Source: Eutrigla gurnardus
Taxonomy: Eukaryota; Chordata; Actinopteri; Perciformes; Triglidae
Length of the DNA stretch: 64,000 nucleotides
Direction: 5' to 3'
NCBI GenBank assembly: GCA_963514095.1
Contig: OY741276.1
Coordinates: forward strand, 17,377,459 to 17,441,458
Below, one piece after another: positions 1 to 10,600 of this stretch (positions are counted from its first letter, which is position 1; the number at the start of each line of letters is the position of its first letter). The translations under genes were made by a program, and so were the position numbers. The notes below the pieces were generated by a model that worked only from the letters and a program-made list of their open reading frames with translations, made no database searches and was not told where the DNA came from.

Positions 1-1972
1 CACATTTAGAAAATCTGTCCACAGACAGACATATAAACACCGAGCAAAGTACTCAAACCTCTGTGGTATTTCCTGCTTAAATAGGTGACTCCAGGACCAC
101 ATGTTGCCATGACAACTCACGCACACAGACTGACAGAGTGAAAACAACACCAGCCACATGCTGCCATGGTTTGAAAATATGTTAGATATTACCTGTTAAT
201 CCTCCCAACGGTTTGAGTCTGTGTGAATCACTTACAGGAAAGTGAATTCTATTGATTTAATCATAATTAGATAGTCTCTGAGCCAACACAAGAGGCCCAG
301 TGTGGCTGTAAGCTGCTCACCCAACCATCATAACAACTTCATATCATCATTAGCTGTCTCCCAGCAGGTTAATGCACTTCTCCAAACAGGCGTTTCAGCT
401 AATGGCTCCCTGGAAAGATTCCCATATCACAACCAGATGAACGAATGCCTCCACTTACAGCACGCGACACACACACACACAGCTGGCAGACCGTTGCTAA
501 TTTTAGCTTCTAATTAAATTCACGGCCTCTTGAATTCATCTCAGGGTTGTGATTAAGGACAATGCTGCACGTTGCTTACTGGAAGCAGGGGGAGGGGGTG
601 ATGGCGCTGGATTTTGTGTTTGTTTGATGGCGCTTCTCGGCGAAGCGAGCTGACAGATAGCAGATCAGAAACACCTCAGCCATCCCCACCCATATGAGTG
701 ATTTCCATAATTAGCATAGCTGAGGTGTGCAGCAAGGGGAGCGAGGGGAGCGGGTGTGTGTGGGTGTGTGTGGGTGTGTGTGTGCACGTTGAATGTATTT
801 TTGTGACTGTTTAGCAAGCGTGCAGTCATCACATGTGTCGGCATGTGCTCATACTGTACACATACACTGTTATGTCTGCAGTGTTTCTGTACGCAAGACT
901 GTACATATGCATCCAGGGCACTCTGTTTATGCTTTTGTCTGCCAATTGTTTTCAATTTCAAAGCTTATAATTTCACAATTAAACAGGATTAACAAGGGAA
1001 CAGTGTCACAGGTTTTACAACCTCCAATGAACACGTTAATTGAGGCTCAGGCTCATAAATATGCTCACTTCGATGCCAGAATGACTGAAAATATTGAGAT
1101 TGCTGTTATTGTCATGCGACTGAGGAGAGAAAAACAGAGAAGGAAATAGAGGTGGATTTTAATGATGGAAACGATAGGAAGTAGCATCTATTCATTACGG
1201 TTGCGGTGAGAGGAAAGCGAGTAGAGATCAGGAGTGTAATATACAATTAACGACTAAAGCCAAGTGCTGTGTTCCATTCACGTTGTATGTGTCTGTGTGT
1301 GGAAGCTGCCGAAGCTTTTTTTTTTTTTTAAAAACAGGCCAAAAGATCATTGAAACCTGCAAACCAGACTCCTTTCACAAAATGCCCTTTATAAAGTTTG
1401 CATTTGTGTCAGTGGTTAAAGGAACATTAAAATGTTTCTTTTTTTTCAGCTTGTGACTTTTCAGAAACTGCCCACTTGTGTAAATACCACAACAGGGGCA
1501 TTTTGTTCAAATATTCTCTTCTAATGAAAAAAAAGGATAAGCCCAAGTGAATATATTTAACAAAGACTATTGCATATCTTTCACATTGTAATAAACGTTA
1601 CAGTCCATTAAATACAATCTTGTGCCTCTAAATCTAAAGAACAACTAAATATTGTTCTTTCAATGCATTTCGGCTCCTATTGATTTTGTAAAGATCTTTT
1701 AATTCTCCCAGAATTTGGAAATAAATATCAATAAAGTAGACACAGTATCACTCCCCTACCTGAGATACAAGTTATTGTTTGATTTTAGCTCGTTGAAATA
1801 AATAAACGCAGACAGTTAGCATGAGGAGCCACTGACAACAGGTGTAACAAACAGCACTATCCAACACAGTTAGCTTAGCTTAGCCTAACTTAGCTTAGTA
1901 GCAACAACTCAACAACAAGCAGTCTGCGTCGTTTAGTGACAAATGTGTCCTAACAACACAATTAACACTCAC
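1..1972. other. stretch without a recognised gene
   Basis: No open frame longer than about 120 codons and none resembling a known family. The left part (about 300-720) is mixed-composition, non-repetitive sequence rich in TAATTA-like words; that could be conserved non-coding sequence, but only a cross-species alignment could show it. A short TG-rich run lies near 752-784. A run of TTAGC-type units sits at about 1869-1898. If the candidate minus-strand exon at 1973 is real, this stretch would be its first intron. Confidence 0.4.
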
Positions 1973-2064
1973 CTGTTGCACTCAGGTGTCCTCTGTTCAC
2001 CAGCTCCTTAAATCCACTTTGTGAAACAGAAGCAGTTACGTAACGTTACGTATCTCCTTCTCTT
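1973..2064 (-). other. candidate non-coding first exon, minus strand
   Basis: Read on the minus strand, the sequence ends in CAACAG followed by GTGAGTGTT, a near-consensus 5' splice site. There is no obvious coding potential, so a 5' UTR exon or lncRNA exon is the most that can be said. The upstream limit is a guess; a TTACGTAACGTTACGTA palindromic stretch at about 2036-2052 could be part of its promoter. Any gene would continue to the left, mostly outside the window. Confidence 0.22.
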
Positions 2065-2180
2065 CCGTATTGTAAATCTAATCAGTTTTCATGTTTTCTC
2101 CATTTCAATTTCACATTTTGTGTTTTGTTTAATTAAAAGTGGCGATTTAAATATCCTCCGTAACCCGCCATATTAACTGC

Positions 2181-2256
2181 GTCTTCTTTTTCTTCTTCTT
2201 TGATTTTTATGGCGGTTGGCAAACCAGCTTGGAGGTGCATTACCGCCACCTTAATG
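2181..2256. repeat. teleost interspersed repeat fragment (GCGGTTGGCAAACCA type)
   Basis: A CTTCTTCTT tract is followed by a GCGGTTGGCAAACCAGC motif and a GGTGCATTACCGCCACC motif. This combination recurs in many vertebrate, especially fish, loci, often near promoters. I recognise the pattern but cannot assign the family. Confidence 0.5.
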
Positions 2257-2410
2257 TTACTGCGTGCAGGTTTTTTTTCAGGCGGAGAGATAGGTCCCGC
2301 CCCTTCCGGTGTCCCCTCAGTAATCAAGAGGAGTCCCTTTTACACTACCTTTTCATTGCGGGAGTATCACGCCTTTTTTCCGCCCCTCGTCAGTTGAAAC
2401 GCTTTAGGAG

Positions 2411-2468
2411 ATGGAAAGCCGTGACAGAATGAGACAGCGACAGAGGTCGTCACAGAACCGCATCAGAG
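2411..2468 (+). other. candidate first coding exon, plus strand
   Basis: An ATG at 2411 opens a short frame reading MESRDRMRQRQRSSQNRIR and runs into a good 5' splice site (CAGAG followed by GTGAGA). Upstream are a GC box (CCCGCCCC near 2298) and GC-rich sequence. No family is recognised and no downstream exon could be linked, so this may be a lncRNA exon or chance. Together with the minus-strand candidate ending at 1973 it suggests divergent transcription. Confidence 0.22.
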
Positions 2469-2987
2469 GTGAGACGGGGAGATACCGCGTTCTTTGTAAA
2501 TGGAGCAGCTAGCGAGGCGGAAAAAGATGTGATGTGGTGAAGACGTGTTACAAGGCAACGGGCACCAGCGGATTTAACAGCTCAAAGCGTAGATCCGATA
2601 GGATAAAAAGCCGGTATTTGACAGCTATACGGTGAGATTTGCGGGCATATTTTGACTCGCCTTTCCAACATTACAGCAGAATTGTCTGTGTAAAAGGCCT
2701 AGTGAGAGACAAATATTTAGTTAATAATGTAAATTGTACAATTAATTTAATATATGATGTCAATTCAAAACATAATTTTTCAAGTCAAGAAAGTCTCAGT
2801 TCATCAAAGGTTTATCGTCGATTTCCGTGAAACCTGTGAACTACATTTCACGTAGCTTGGCTTTCTAGCTAGCTAACTTCTATGTTCCGAAAATATTTTT
2901 CAATGCCAACTTTTCGGTGCATACACCAACCTACCGTACCAGAGTATGTAGGTAACATTTGTTTATAAATGTAAATAGTAATAAATG

Positions 2988-2989
<2 letters not shown>

Positions 2990-3038
<49 letters not shown>
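2990..3038. repeat. (AT)n microsatellite
   Basis: Uninterrupted AT dinucleotides, flanked by inverted copies of ATAAATGATA, so the whole segment can fold as one hairpin. Confidence 0.95.
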
Positions 3039-3042
<4 letters not shown>

Positions 3043-5402
3043 CATTTATATGATATATTACATTTATATTATATGATATATTAACATATATTACATATGC
3101 TACATATATATATCTTGAGGATGATGGAAACTTTGTTTACACCAAGAGAAAATAATGCAACACTTGTTGCATCGGACACCAAACTTTCAGACATTGAAAC
3201 ACTGCTGCCAATTCAACTTCACAAAGAGATGGGAGCGTAATGTCTTCTCCTCAGATTTAATCATCTTTTGTGTGAACAGCACACTTAAATGTATGCACAA
3301 AGAAGTATCACAATGAAAAGTTTGATGTAAGACGTGTATTCTCGGCTGTAACAATTCGTCTTCTCTCTTGCATTAAACTCGGACTGAACTCCCCAAAAAA
3401 CTAAAAAGGAACAAACGATCCATTAAATCTCTGAGTAAACAAAGCTGCAGAGAAATCATATGGCAAGTCCTTTACATCACATTCTTCATCATGTTTTATG
3501 ACCCAGTCTTTAATTTAAGTATATTTACTTTATCGTGATGTATATTATTTCCATTCCACATTATTTGCACAATATTGATGGATTCTATATATTTCACTTA
3601 ACCATTTTTTTACAGATTCAACTGAGGGAAAATAAATGTTGTTTAAAGAAAACATCTCTGAACCAGTAAAGCTCATACTGATATGATGCGGTCTCTCTCC
3701 CTAGTGTCTTGACTCCGACTGTGGGTGGGGAAATTAGCTCTTTTTTTTTAATCTCAGAGGACAAATGGGGTGAGACGTCTGGTGTGTTGCCATTCATTTT
3801 ATTAGTAAAGTCACAGTCGATCAGTTATGAGATCAGGGGGTTGTGAGGACATGTCAAAGGGGACATATTTAAGGTTATAGAGAAGGTCGGCCAACTGATG
3901 GACCATCGACCATGCTCGGTTTTAAAGAAAAGTTTGACAGTTTATGAAATATATTATTCACTGGAGTTACATGACACAAAAGTATCATCAGTAAAATGTA
4001 GCCTACTGAAAGTATCAAAAGTGCCCCGACTGTTAAATGATTATTTAATCAATGTAATCTCTATGTAGAATCTGTTTTGAGCATTTCAATTGTTCACCAT
4101 GACTTTTAACTATTTCAATGTTTACCCATTAATTTACTATTCAAACAGGTTTTTCTTCTTCAAATTTTCTATCACTATTGCGATAATTTCATCATGGATT
4201 CTTTTGGCCACGATAATAGTCGTATCGTGACAGCACAAGTCATAGCCACACGAACTGCACACTGGTTCAACCTTTAATGATGTGTTTTATGTCAAATATG
4301 TATCTGGAAGGTAACTAAAGCTGTCAAGTAAACGCAGTGGTGGAATACATGTTACAATATTTCCCTCTGAAACAAAGTGCAGAATAAAAATGAAAGTGTA
4401 GAAATTCAGTATACTTTCCACCACAGCATCTCGTGAGTTCCATCCGAGGCCCAAATTAGTCAGAAAAACGAATCTGCCATCGCTTCGCACCACTCGAGAT
4501 TAAACTCAACCAATGAGACATTTCTGCCTCAGAGAATCATTTGTGTGACTAAACACAAACACACGCGACAACATACAATATAACTGCTGTTTGTGATAAA
4601 CAAGTTCAGTCCAGTAGAGACGATTCACACACATTCATAGCACATGGTGAGGTGCACTGGCTGATCTCTCCATCCACCCGTTTAATCTCTCTACTGTACA
4701 TGCATCCATCCATCCATTAGCTAATCTGCCAATGTGCATCAGTTCATCCATCTACATCGATAATCCATCCACTGTGGCCTTCGACCCCACTTACACTGCA
4801 CATGATGCATCCATCCACAATCTGCAGGTTAACATTGGCAATGTGCAGAATTAGAAGCCACAGTAGTAAATTATGTATATGTAGCTGCACAGGCGCTCTG
4901 TAAGCGCACTCACCGTCTCATGTACATTTAAGGAATTAAAATATATTAAAATATATTCCTTCATGGACGGGGTTAGCGATGAGTAACAGGAGGAAAGAGG
5001 AATGTCTGCCCCTGAAACAAGGCTTCAAGAGATATTTCAGGCCTAGAGCTGTTTCACAAAGGGCCCTTTTTTTGTTGAAATGAGCATTTATAAAAACAAT
5101 GGTCGAGGTCTAGAGGTGGAGTTGGGAAAGTGAAGGGCTGAAAGTGCTCATGAATGTCAAACGGGGGTGCAAACTGCAATATTACTGTAATTACTATTGT
5201 GCTTGATCTGACAGAGGAAGTGTTGAGCCATTTGTCAAAGTTGAATTATTGTTATTTTGTTGCCATAAATCCAAAGTGGAGCTGCAGCAAAGGCCATCAA
5301 CCAGAGACAGATTTATTATATTCAGAAATGTATTGTTGTTTTCTGACCTTATTGAACAGAACATGCAGCAATCAGCTATAATTATGTGTGTTAAACATCA
5401 CT

Positions 5403-5469
<67 letters not shown>
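5403..5469. repeat. (TAA)n microsatellite
   Basis: About 22 uninterrupted ATA/TAA units. Confidence 0.95.
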
Positions 5470-5619
5470 GCTAGGATAATATTATGTACTACCATGAATG
5501 GGACCATTCTGCATATTTCTTTTACATATATTGATAACACAGTGCTGCAAGTATGCGTCCTAGAATCCAGAAATTATTCAGCAGTTTTGCACTTCCAGAT
5601 CCATCATTTTTTTATGTGT

Positions 5620-5705
5620 GTGTGGTTTTTTTGGGGTTAGATGTCTGAAATAAGGTCTGTGGTTAAAACAAGCTGGAGAGATTTTAACATTTTGTTCTGC
5701 AATAT
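5620..5705 (+). repeat. interspersed repeat, copy related to 54478-54545
   Basis: The words TAGATGTCTGAAATAAGGTC and GGAGAGATTTTAAC match TAGATGCCTCAATTAAGGTC and GAAGAGACTTTAAT near 54490-54540 in the same order and spacing. The two are diverged copies of one family that I cannot name. Confidence 0.6.
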
Positions 5706-5739
5706 AAAATATATCAAATAATGAATTTAATTAAGGCTA

Positions 5740-5937
5740 AGAGGCCTTCCAGTGTTCCCCATGACCTTATGTGGGAAACAAATATGTACAGTATGATGGA
5801 TATGTGAGGACCTGCCAAAAAACACTGCGATTCTTAGTTTCACGTGATGATACATGAAAGAGAACACAGTTATTAATATTATATTCCATTTTCGCTAAAA
5901 GATCACCCAAAATGTGTCACACTGGCCCTTTAAATGA
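5740..5937 (-). mobile_element. partial teleost MITE with GGGCCAGTGTG end
   Basis: Read on the minus strand it starts TTTAAAGGGCCAGTGTG, then GGTGATC and a GAAAATGGAATATAATATT word. That order is typical of an abundant teleost MITE with TTAAAGGGCCAGTGTG termini. Only one end is present. The end of a second copy of this family occurs at about 12640-12652. Confidence 0.6.
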
Positions 5938-6544
5938 ACCATAATATGACTTGCTTTCATCCCTTGGAGCCTCTTTCACACCACTGGTGAACTATGTACA
6001 TATGTGCTGACTAGATGTGTTGGAGTACATTTCAGGTTAAAGGATGTTCAGAAAATAAAATTCCTCATACGACTGATTTGGGCCACAAATCAACCGATTT
6101 AGTAATATTTTTTCTTGGAACTGGAGCTCAAAGGCTGCAGGGATTATAGTTCATGGGCCGCCCCCTCCTGCTATCATACTGAAAACATGTCCCGATATGA
6201 TAAATGAAGCTTCTTATCTTGGTCCAGAGACATATGTACTTATTTTGGACCATTTTCTCTTTTCTCAGCCAGAGCAGCTGCTCGATGTATCGATGCTGAA
6301 ACTTAAGAGCCTTGCTCCAAACTGGAGCACCAACACCAGACAACTTGTTCCTCACAGGTGAAGTGAGACCCCATGAAGCAATGAGAGCAGGTTTAAGGGG
6401 ATCGTTCAAATCATTAAGAAGTAGGTTTATTATAGCTCATGTCTGTGCACAACTGGAAAATAATCAATATTTTGTGAGAAAAAAAACATTTATTGTCTTT
6501 CTTTGTGAGTGAAATCAGAAGATCAATTTCTCTTGATTGTATGG

Positions 6545-6620
6545 CAAATACGAAGCTGCAACCAGCCCGCGGTTAGTTTAGCATAAAGACAGGAAGCAGA
6601 GGGGTTTGTTAAAAAAGGTA
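6545..6620 (+). repeat. TTAGCATAAAGAC-type teleost repeat fragment
   Basis: Contains AGTTTAGCATAAAGACAGGAAGC. Other parts of the same repeat type appear at about 36280-36320 (TTAGCTTAGCATAAAGACTG) and 42840-42870 (GGGGAACAAGCTAGCCTGG). Family not named. Confidence 0.5.
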
Positions 6621-7502
6621 CAACAACAGAAGGCATTCTGGAGAAACTTGCTGAGGCAACACTTCCTGTTTTTTGCCAGATTCGGCCACTGAGAACAGAC
6701 TTTGATACATTTTTTTTCTAACCTGCTCTGGAGCGGGTTATGTTCAAGATAAGAGATCAACTCGCATAAAAGCACTTCCTACTGACCAATCAACTCTATT
6801 ATATTACCTTATTTGTGTGGATTGCAAGGGCAATATTACACAAATAATGTAATAAGGTAAGGTCATTATCCAGACTAAAAGCAGCACATTTTAAATTGCT
6901 AAATGCAGAAGACAGCTGGCAAATAAATGAATAGACTTTTATATCATTGCAGCATCTAGGTTATCTGGTTAAGCCGGATAACCTGAAGAGGGGTGTGTTG
7001 AACTCAACACAACAACCACGAAAAAGGACAAAACTACTTAATTTTGACACAAAACGATTTTGAAGAGACGGCAGAAAAACCAGAGACCAAAAGAACAAAA
7101 AACAAAATGAGAAAAGTGGAAAAACATTAACAAAGTAAAGAAGACTTTTATTCAACAATAAATAAATGTAGTTCCAGCACGTAACCCGGCATTTACGTGT
7201 CTGCTTGTGTCTGGATTAAAGGAACACTATTAGTAGCTCTGTTAGGTGTTAAAATCAGGTCTTCAGCACCATTTTTTCCATGACCCGTTGAGAGTAGGAA
7301 CAAAACTCTTCATCTTTTCCATACAAGAGGACCGACGTGAACACATTCCTTTTGTCAGAGCATGTTAGTGATGTTAAATATTATATATCTGCCCTATGCA
7401 ATGGCAAAAAGGTTGCTTAAAGGGAGTAAATCTGAGAAAATTGCTAATATGTTTTACTGTGCAGCCAAATTACTTGACAAACGATGTTAGAAAATGCAGT
7501 GA

Positions 7503-7508
7503 TTTATT
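7503..7508 (-). terminator. polyadenylation signal AATAAA for p2rx7
   Basis: AATAAA on the minus strand, about 100 bp past the p2rx7 stop codon; the closest canonical signal downstream of the gene. It implies a very short 3' UTR unless more distal signals are used. Confidence 0.5.
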
Positions 7509-7605
7509 GATCCTTTCATCCCCTTTCTGACTGAACAAGCTGACAAAGTTATTCCCTTTGAACATGAAAACGCTGAGTGGGTGAGTCGGGGGGTGGACTC
7601 TCCTC

Positions 7606-10600
7606 TCATAGCTCTCCGTTATCACAGGCCTGCATGGACGCTGTCATGGCGGCTCTGAAGCCGCTGTACCGTCCGTCTGGACTCGGGTACTCCTCCCGGA
7701 CCCTCCCCACGCAGCAGCTGGGGATGGCAGGTTGGCCTTCCTGAGGTGGGACGCCAAACCGCCAGCTGATGTACTGACTGTAGGCGCAGTGACGCAGGGC
7801 GGCGGTCTGGCCTCGGCCAGCAGGCTGGGACAGAGGGTCCCGGTACAGGAGGACGGCATCCAGCAGGGAGCGATGTAACACAAGCTGATGGAACAGTGGA
7901 GACGAGGTGATGCAGGCGCCGTCGCTGCGCCGGCAGCACAGCTCCTCCTGAGGGAGGGAGGAGGGAGTGCAGTGGCTGCACTTACACCAGGCGGGGCGGA
8001 CACGCTTGGGGCCGGGTTTAAGGTCGAGGGAAGACTGGTCGAGATGATCCTCCTCGCCACCCGGCTGGAGAAGATGGAGGATGGCTGTCATGTGTCCTGT
8101 GTCCACCTGTCAGGACGAGAATACATCGCTGACATTCAGTTACTATGACTATGAAATGACCAGTAATAATAGATCACGACGAGAAGACGTCCACTGGCTG
8201 TGGGTTATATTCACAAAACTGATTTCACCGCTCAGCAGGTTCACCTTGTGCGGCTGCACAGAAATGGGCTTGACGTCTTGCAAGCTCTTCTTCTGTGATC
8301 TCTTCACCAGTCGAACGTTGCTCTCGTCCACGTAGGACACGCAGACGATGCACTGCATGAACACAGTCAGAATGAATGAACGCTGCAGATCGAGTCGGAG
8401 GGTTTCCAGCTCCACGACACCACATCACATCGTACATCACCTTCTGTTTGTCCTGGACCGACTCCACTTTCTTCTCCGAGTAGTTCTGTCCCACATCTGC
8501 AGAGTAACACCTGGTTCCAATCAGCCAATCGATCATCATGGTCGTCTGGAAGATAAAGACACACACACAGATTTTCACACACACACGTTCACCACCTGCT
8601 TCCATCATAAACAATCGATGGCAACAATGTGTGCCAAAAATGGTATTAAACATTTAAAAAAATTTAAAATGTGTGAAACATTCTGAAATGGATACTTTTA
8701 ACAATTTGAATGCAGGACTTGTGCTTCTTCCATCAATCCTCTCACTTCACCAGAAAGCTTATAAACATATTAAGCAGCATGTCAAACTAAAGAATGTTCC
8801 TATGAAACATTTTGATTTCTGATGACATCGTCCGCTTCTGTTTTTCTGCCACCACGATGAAACTGCAGTGACCTAAACGTGACGTCAACTCCAAATCGGT
8901 CTATTAGTGTAACTGTTGATCTGTTCCTTAATGAGCGTAGTTCAGTATGACACTGTGACAATCTCTGCTAACAGTTCTTCAGTTCAACGTTCACACCAAA
9001 GCTGCTGCCTTCTGTTGCACACTGAGCTCATTTAGGTCTCTGTAGTGAACCTTATTGAGTCGGTCCAGATGCAGCCTCCATCTAAAGGCCGGCTGTGTTT
9101 AGTACCAACAGACGTGAACAGACATTTGTGTCTCACCAGAGCATAGTACGACAGCGTCGAGCCGACGTAGATGATGAGCTGAATGAAGCTGAACTTTCCC
9201 GCCTGGAAAAACAGATCGAGGTCACTTTAAATATGCAAATGAGTAATTATCTCATAAATATCTGCTGCTGAAGTTGATATTTCTGACTCAGAGTCTGAGA
9301 AAAAACGAAAAGAATTTAGAGAAAACAACCTTTAAAGTGGCAGTCCGTAACATTTTCATCTATTCAATTGTCTTTTAAGTTACTATCTATCAAAGAGTGA
9401 GTTAAAACTTAATTTATCACATGATCCACTAATGAAAGTGCTTGTACTTGCTGCTTTGCCCAGAAATAGGATCTCCGTGTCTGTGGCGACATTCCCGTGC
9501 AAAATTAAAAATTAGTGAGGCTTTTTCCGTCAGTCAGTAGCGGTTGGTCTGCCCAGGTGGAGCTACTCATGGAAGCGTATGCTGCATTTCATTGTCATCG
9601 GAAATCTGCAACTTCCAACTGCTGAGTCAGACTCCCTCTAGTCGTAAGGCCACATTCAGACCACATTCACACTACACACGTACGTTGACGGACCGTTGAC
9701 GGGTCATTGCCAGACAAAGGAAGGCATGTCTGGCGCATGGGGGAGATGCATAACACCATCTGATTGGCTGACGGATCCGTTTGCACCCGAAAAGTTGAAT
9801 TTTATCAACTTCTCTGACGAGAGCAACACAAGCGATGCAACGGAGCGGACCCACAATCCTCACAAAAAAGATCCTTCAACGGAAAGGTGTAGTATGTATG
9901 CGCCCTAGTGTTTGACCGGCGCAGCCAGGTACATTTAATTTCTGCTGACTCACAATGGAGGATCAACAGCCAGAGAAAGAAGACCATTCAACTTCCAGTC
10001 CCAAAAAAAAGAAACAAAAAAATAATCGAAGTGAGGAGGGAAAGTCATCAAGATGCTAAGTGACCGCGAACAAGGGAAACGACGGACCTCCTTTCAGTGT
10101 GGAGCATTTGAAGGCATCACGAAGATGAGAGACAGTCGACACTGTTGGGTGAGGGAGATGAGGTCCCAGAGGCTCGCCTGCAGTTCCATCTACCACCAAA
10201 GAGGCCGCTAGAAGCAACGCCTCTCAAATCTTACAGACTGCCACTTTAAAGATATGGATTACAAAATGAATAGGGTAAAACAAATTAATTGATTACTGAC
10301 ATTAAGACAATATTATAATTACAAGACGCAGATACAAATAGACAAAATAGTAAAATACATGTTTTGTTTCCATTAGTTTGGAAGAACTAAACTTAAAAAC
10401 CTAAAGAAAATACAAGAGAATAAAAAGGGGGGGGGGGGGGGGGGGGGGGGAACCCACCTGTCCGAACACCATGACATCAAACCTGATCCCGAAGGCTTTG
10501 TACAGCGTCCGCTCCTCCACCCCATTCACCATGTTGTATTTGGCATATCTGGTCAGAAGAAGAATAAAAACTCTGCAGCAGACAGTCGAAGATGAAGGAG

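Larger units (their letters stand above)
3050..7500. other. intergenic stretch, old repeats only
   Basis: No convincing coding exon on either strand. It contains a CATC-rich low-complexity patch (about 4665-4815), a TAA microsatellite and several decayed teleost repeats listed separately. An imperfect inverted repeat built on TTATTTGTGT lies around 6798-6860, and GGTTATC/GATAACC arms lie at about 6959-6984. Otherwise I see nothing functional. Confidence 0.5.
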
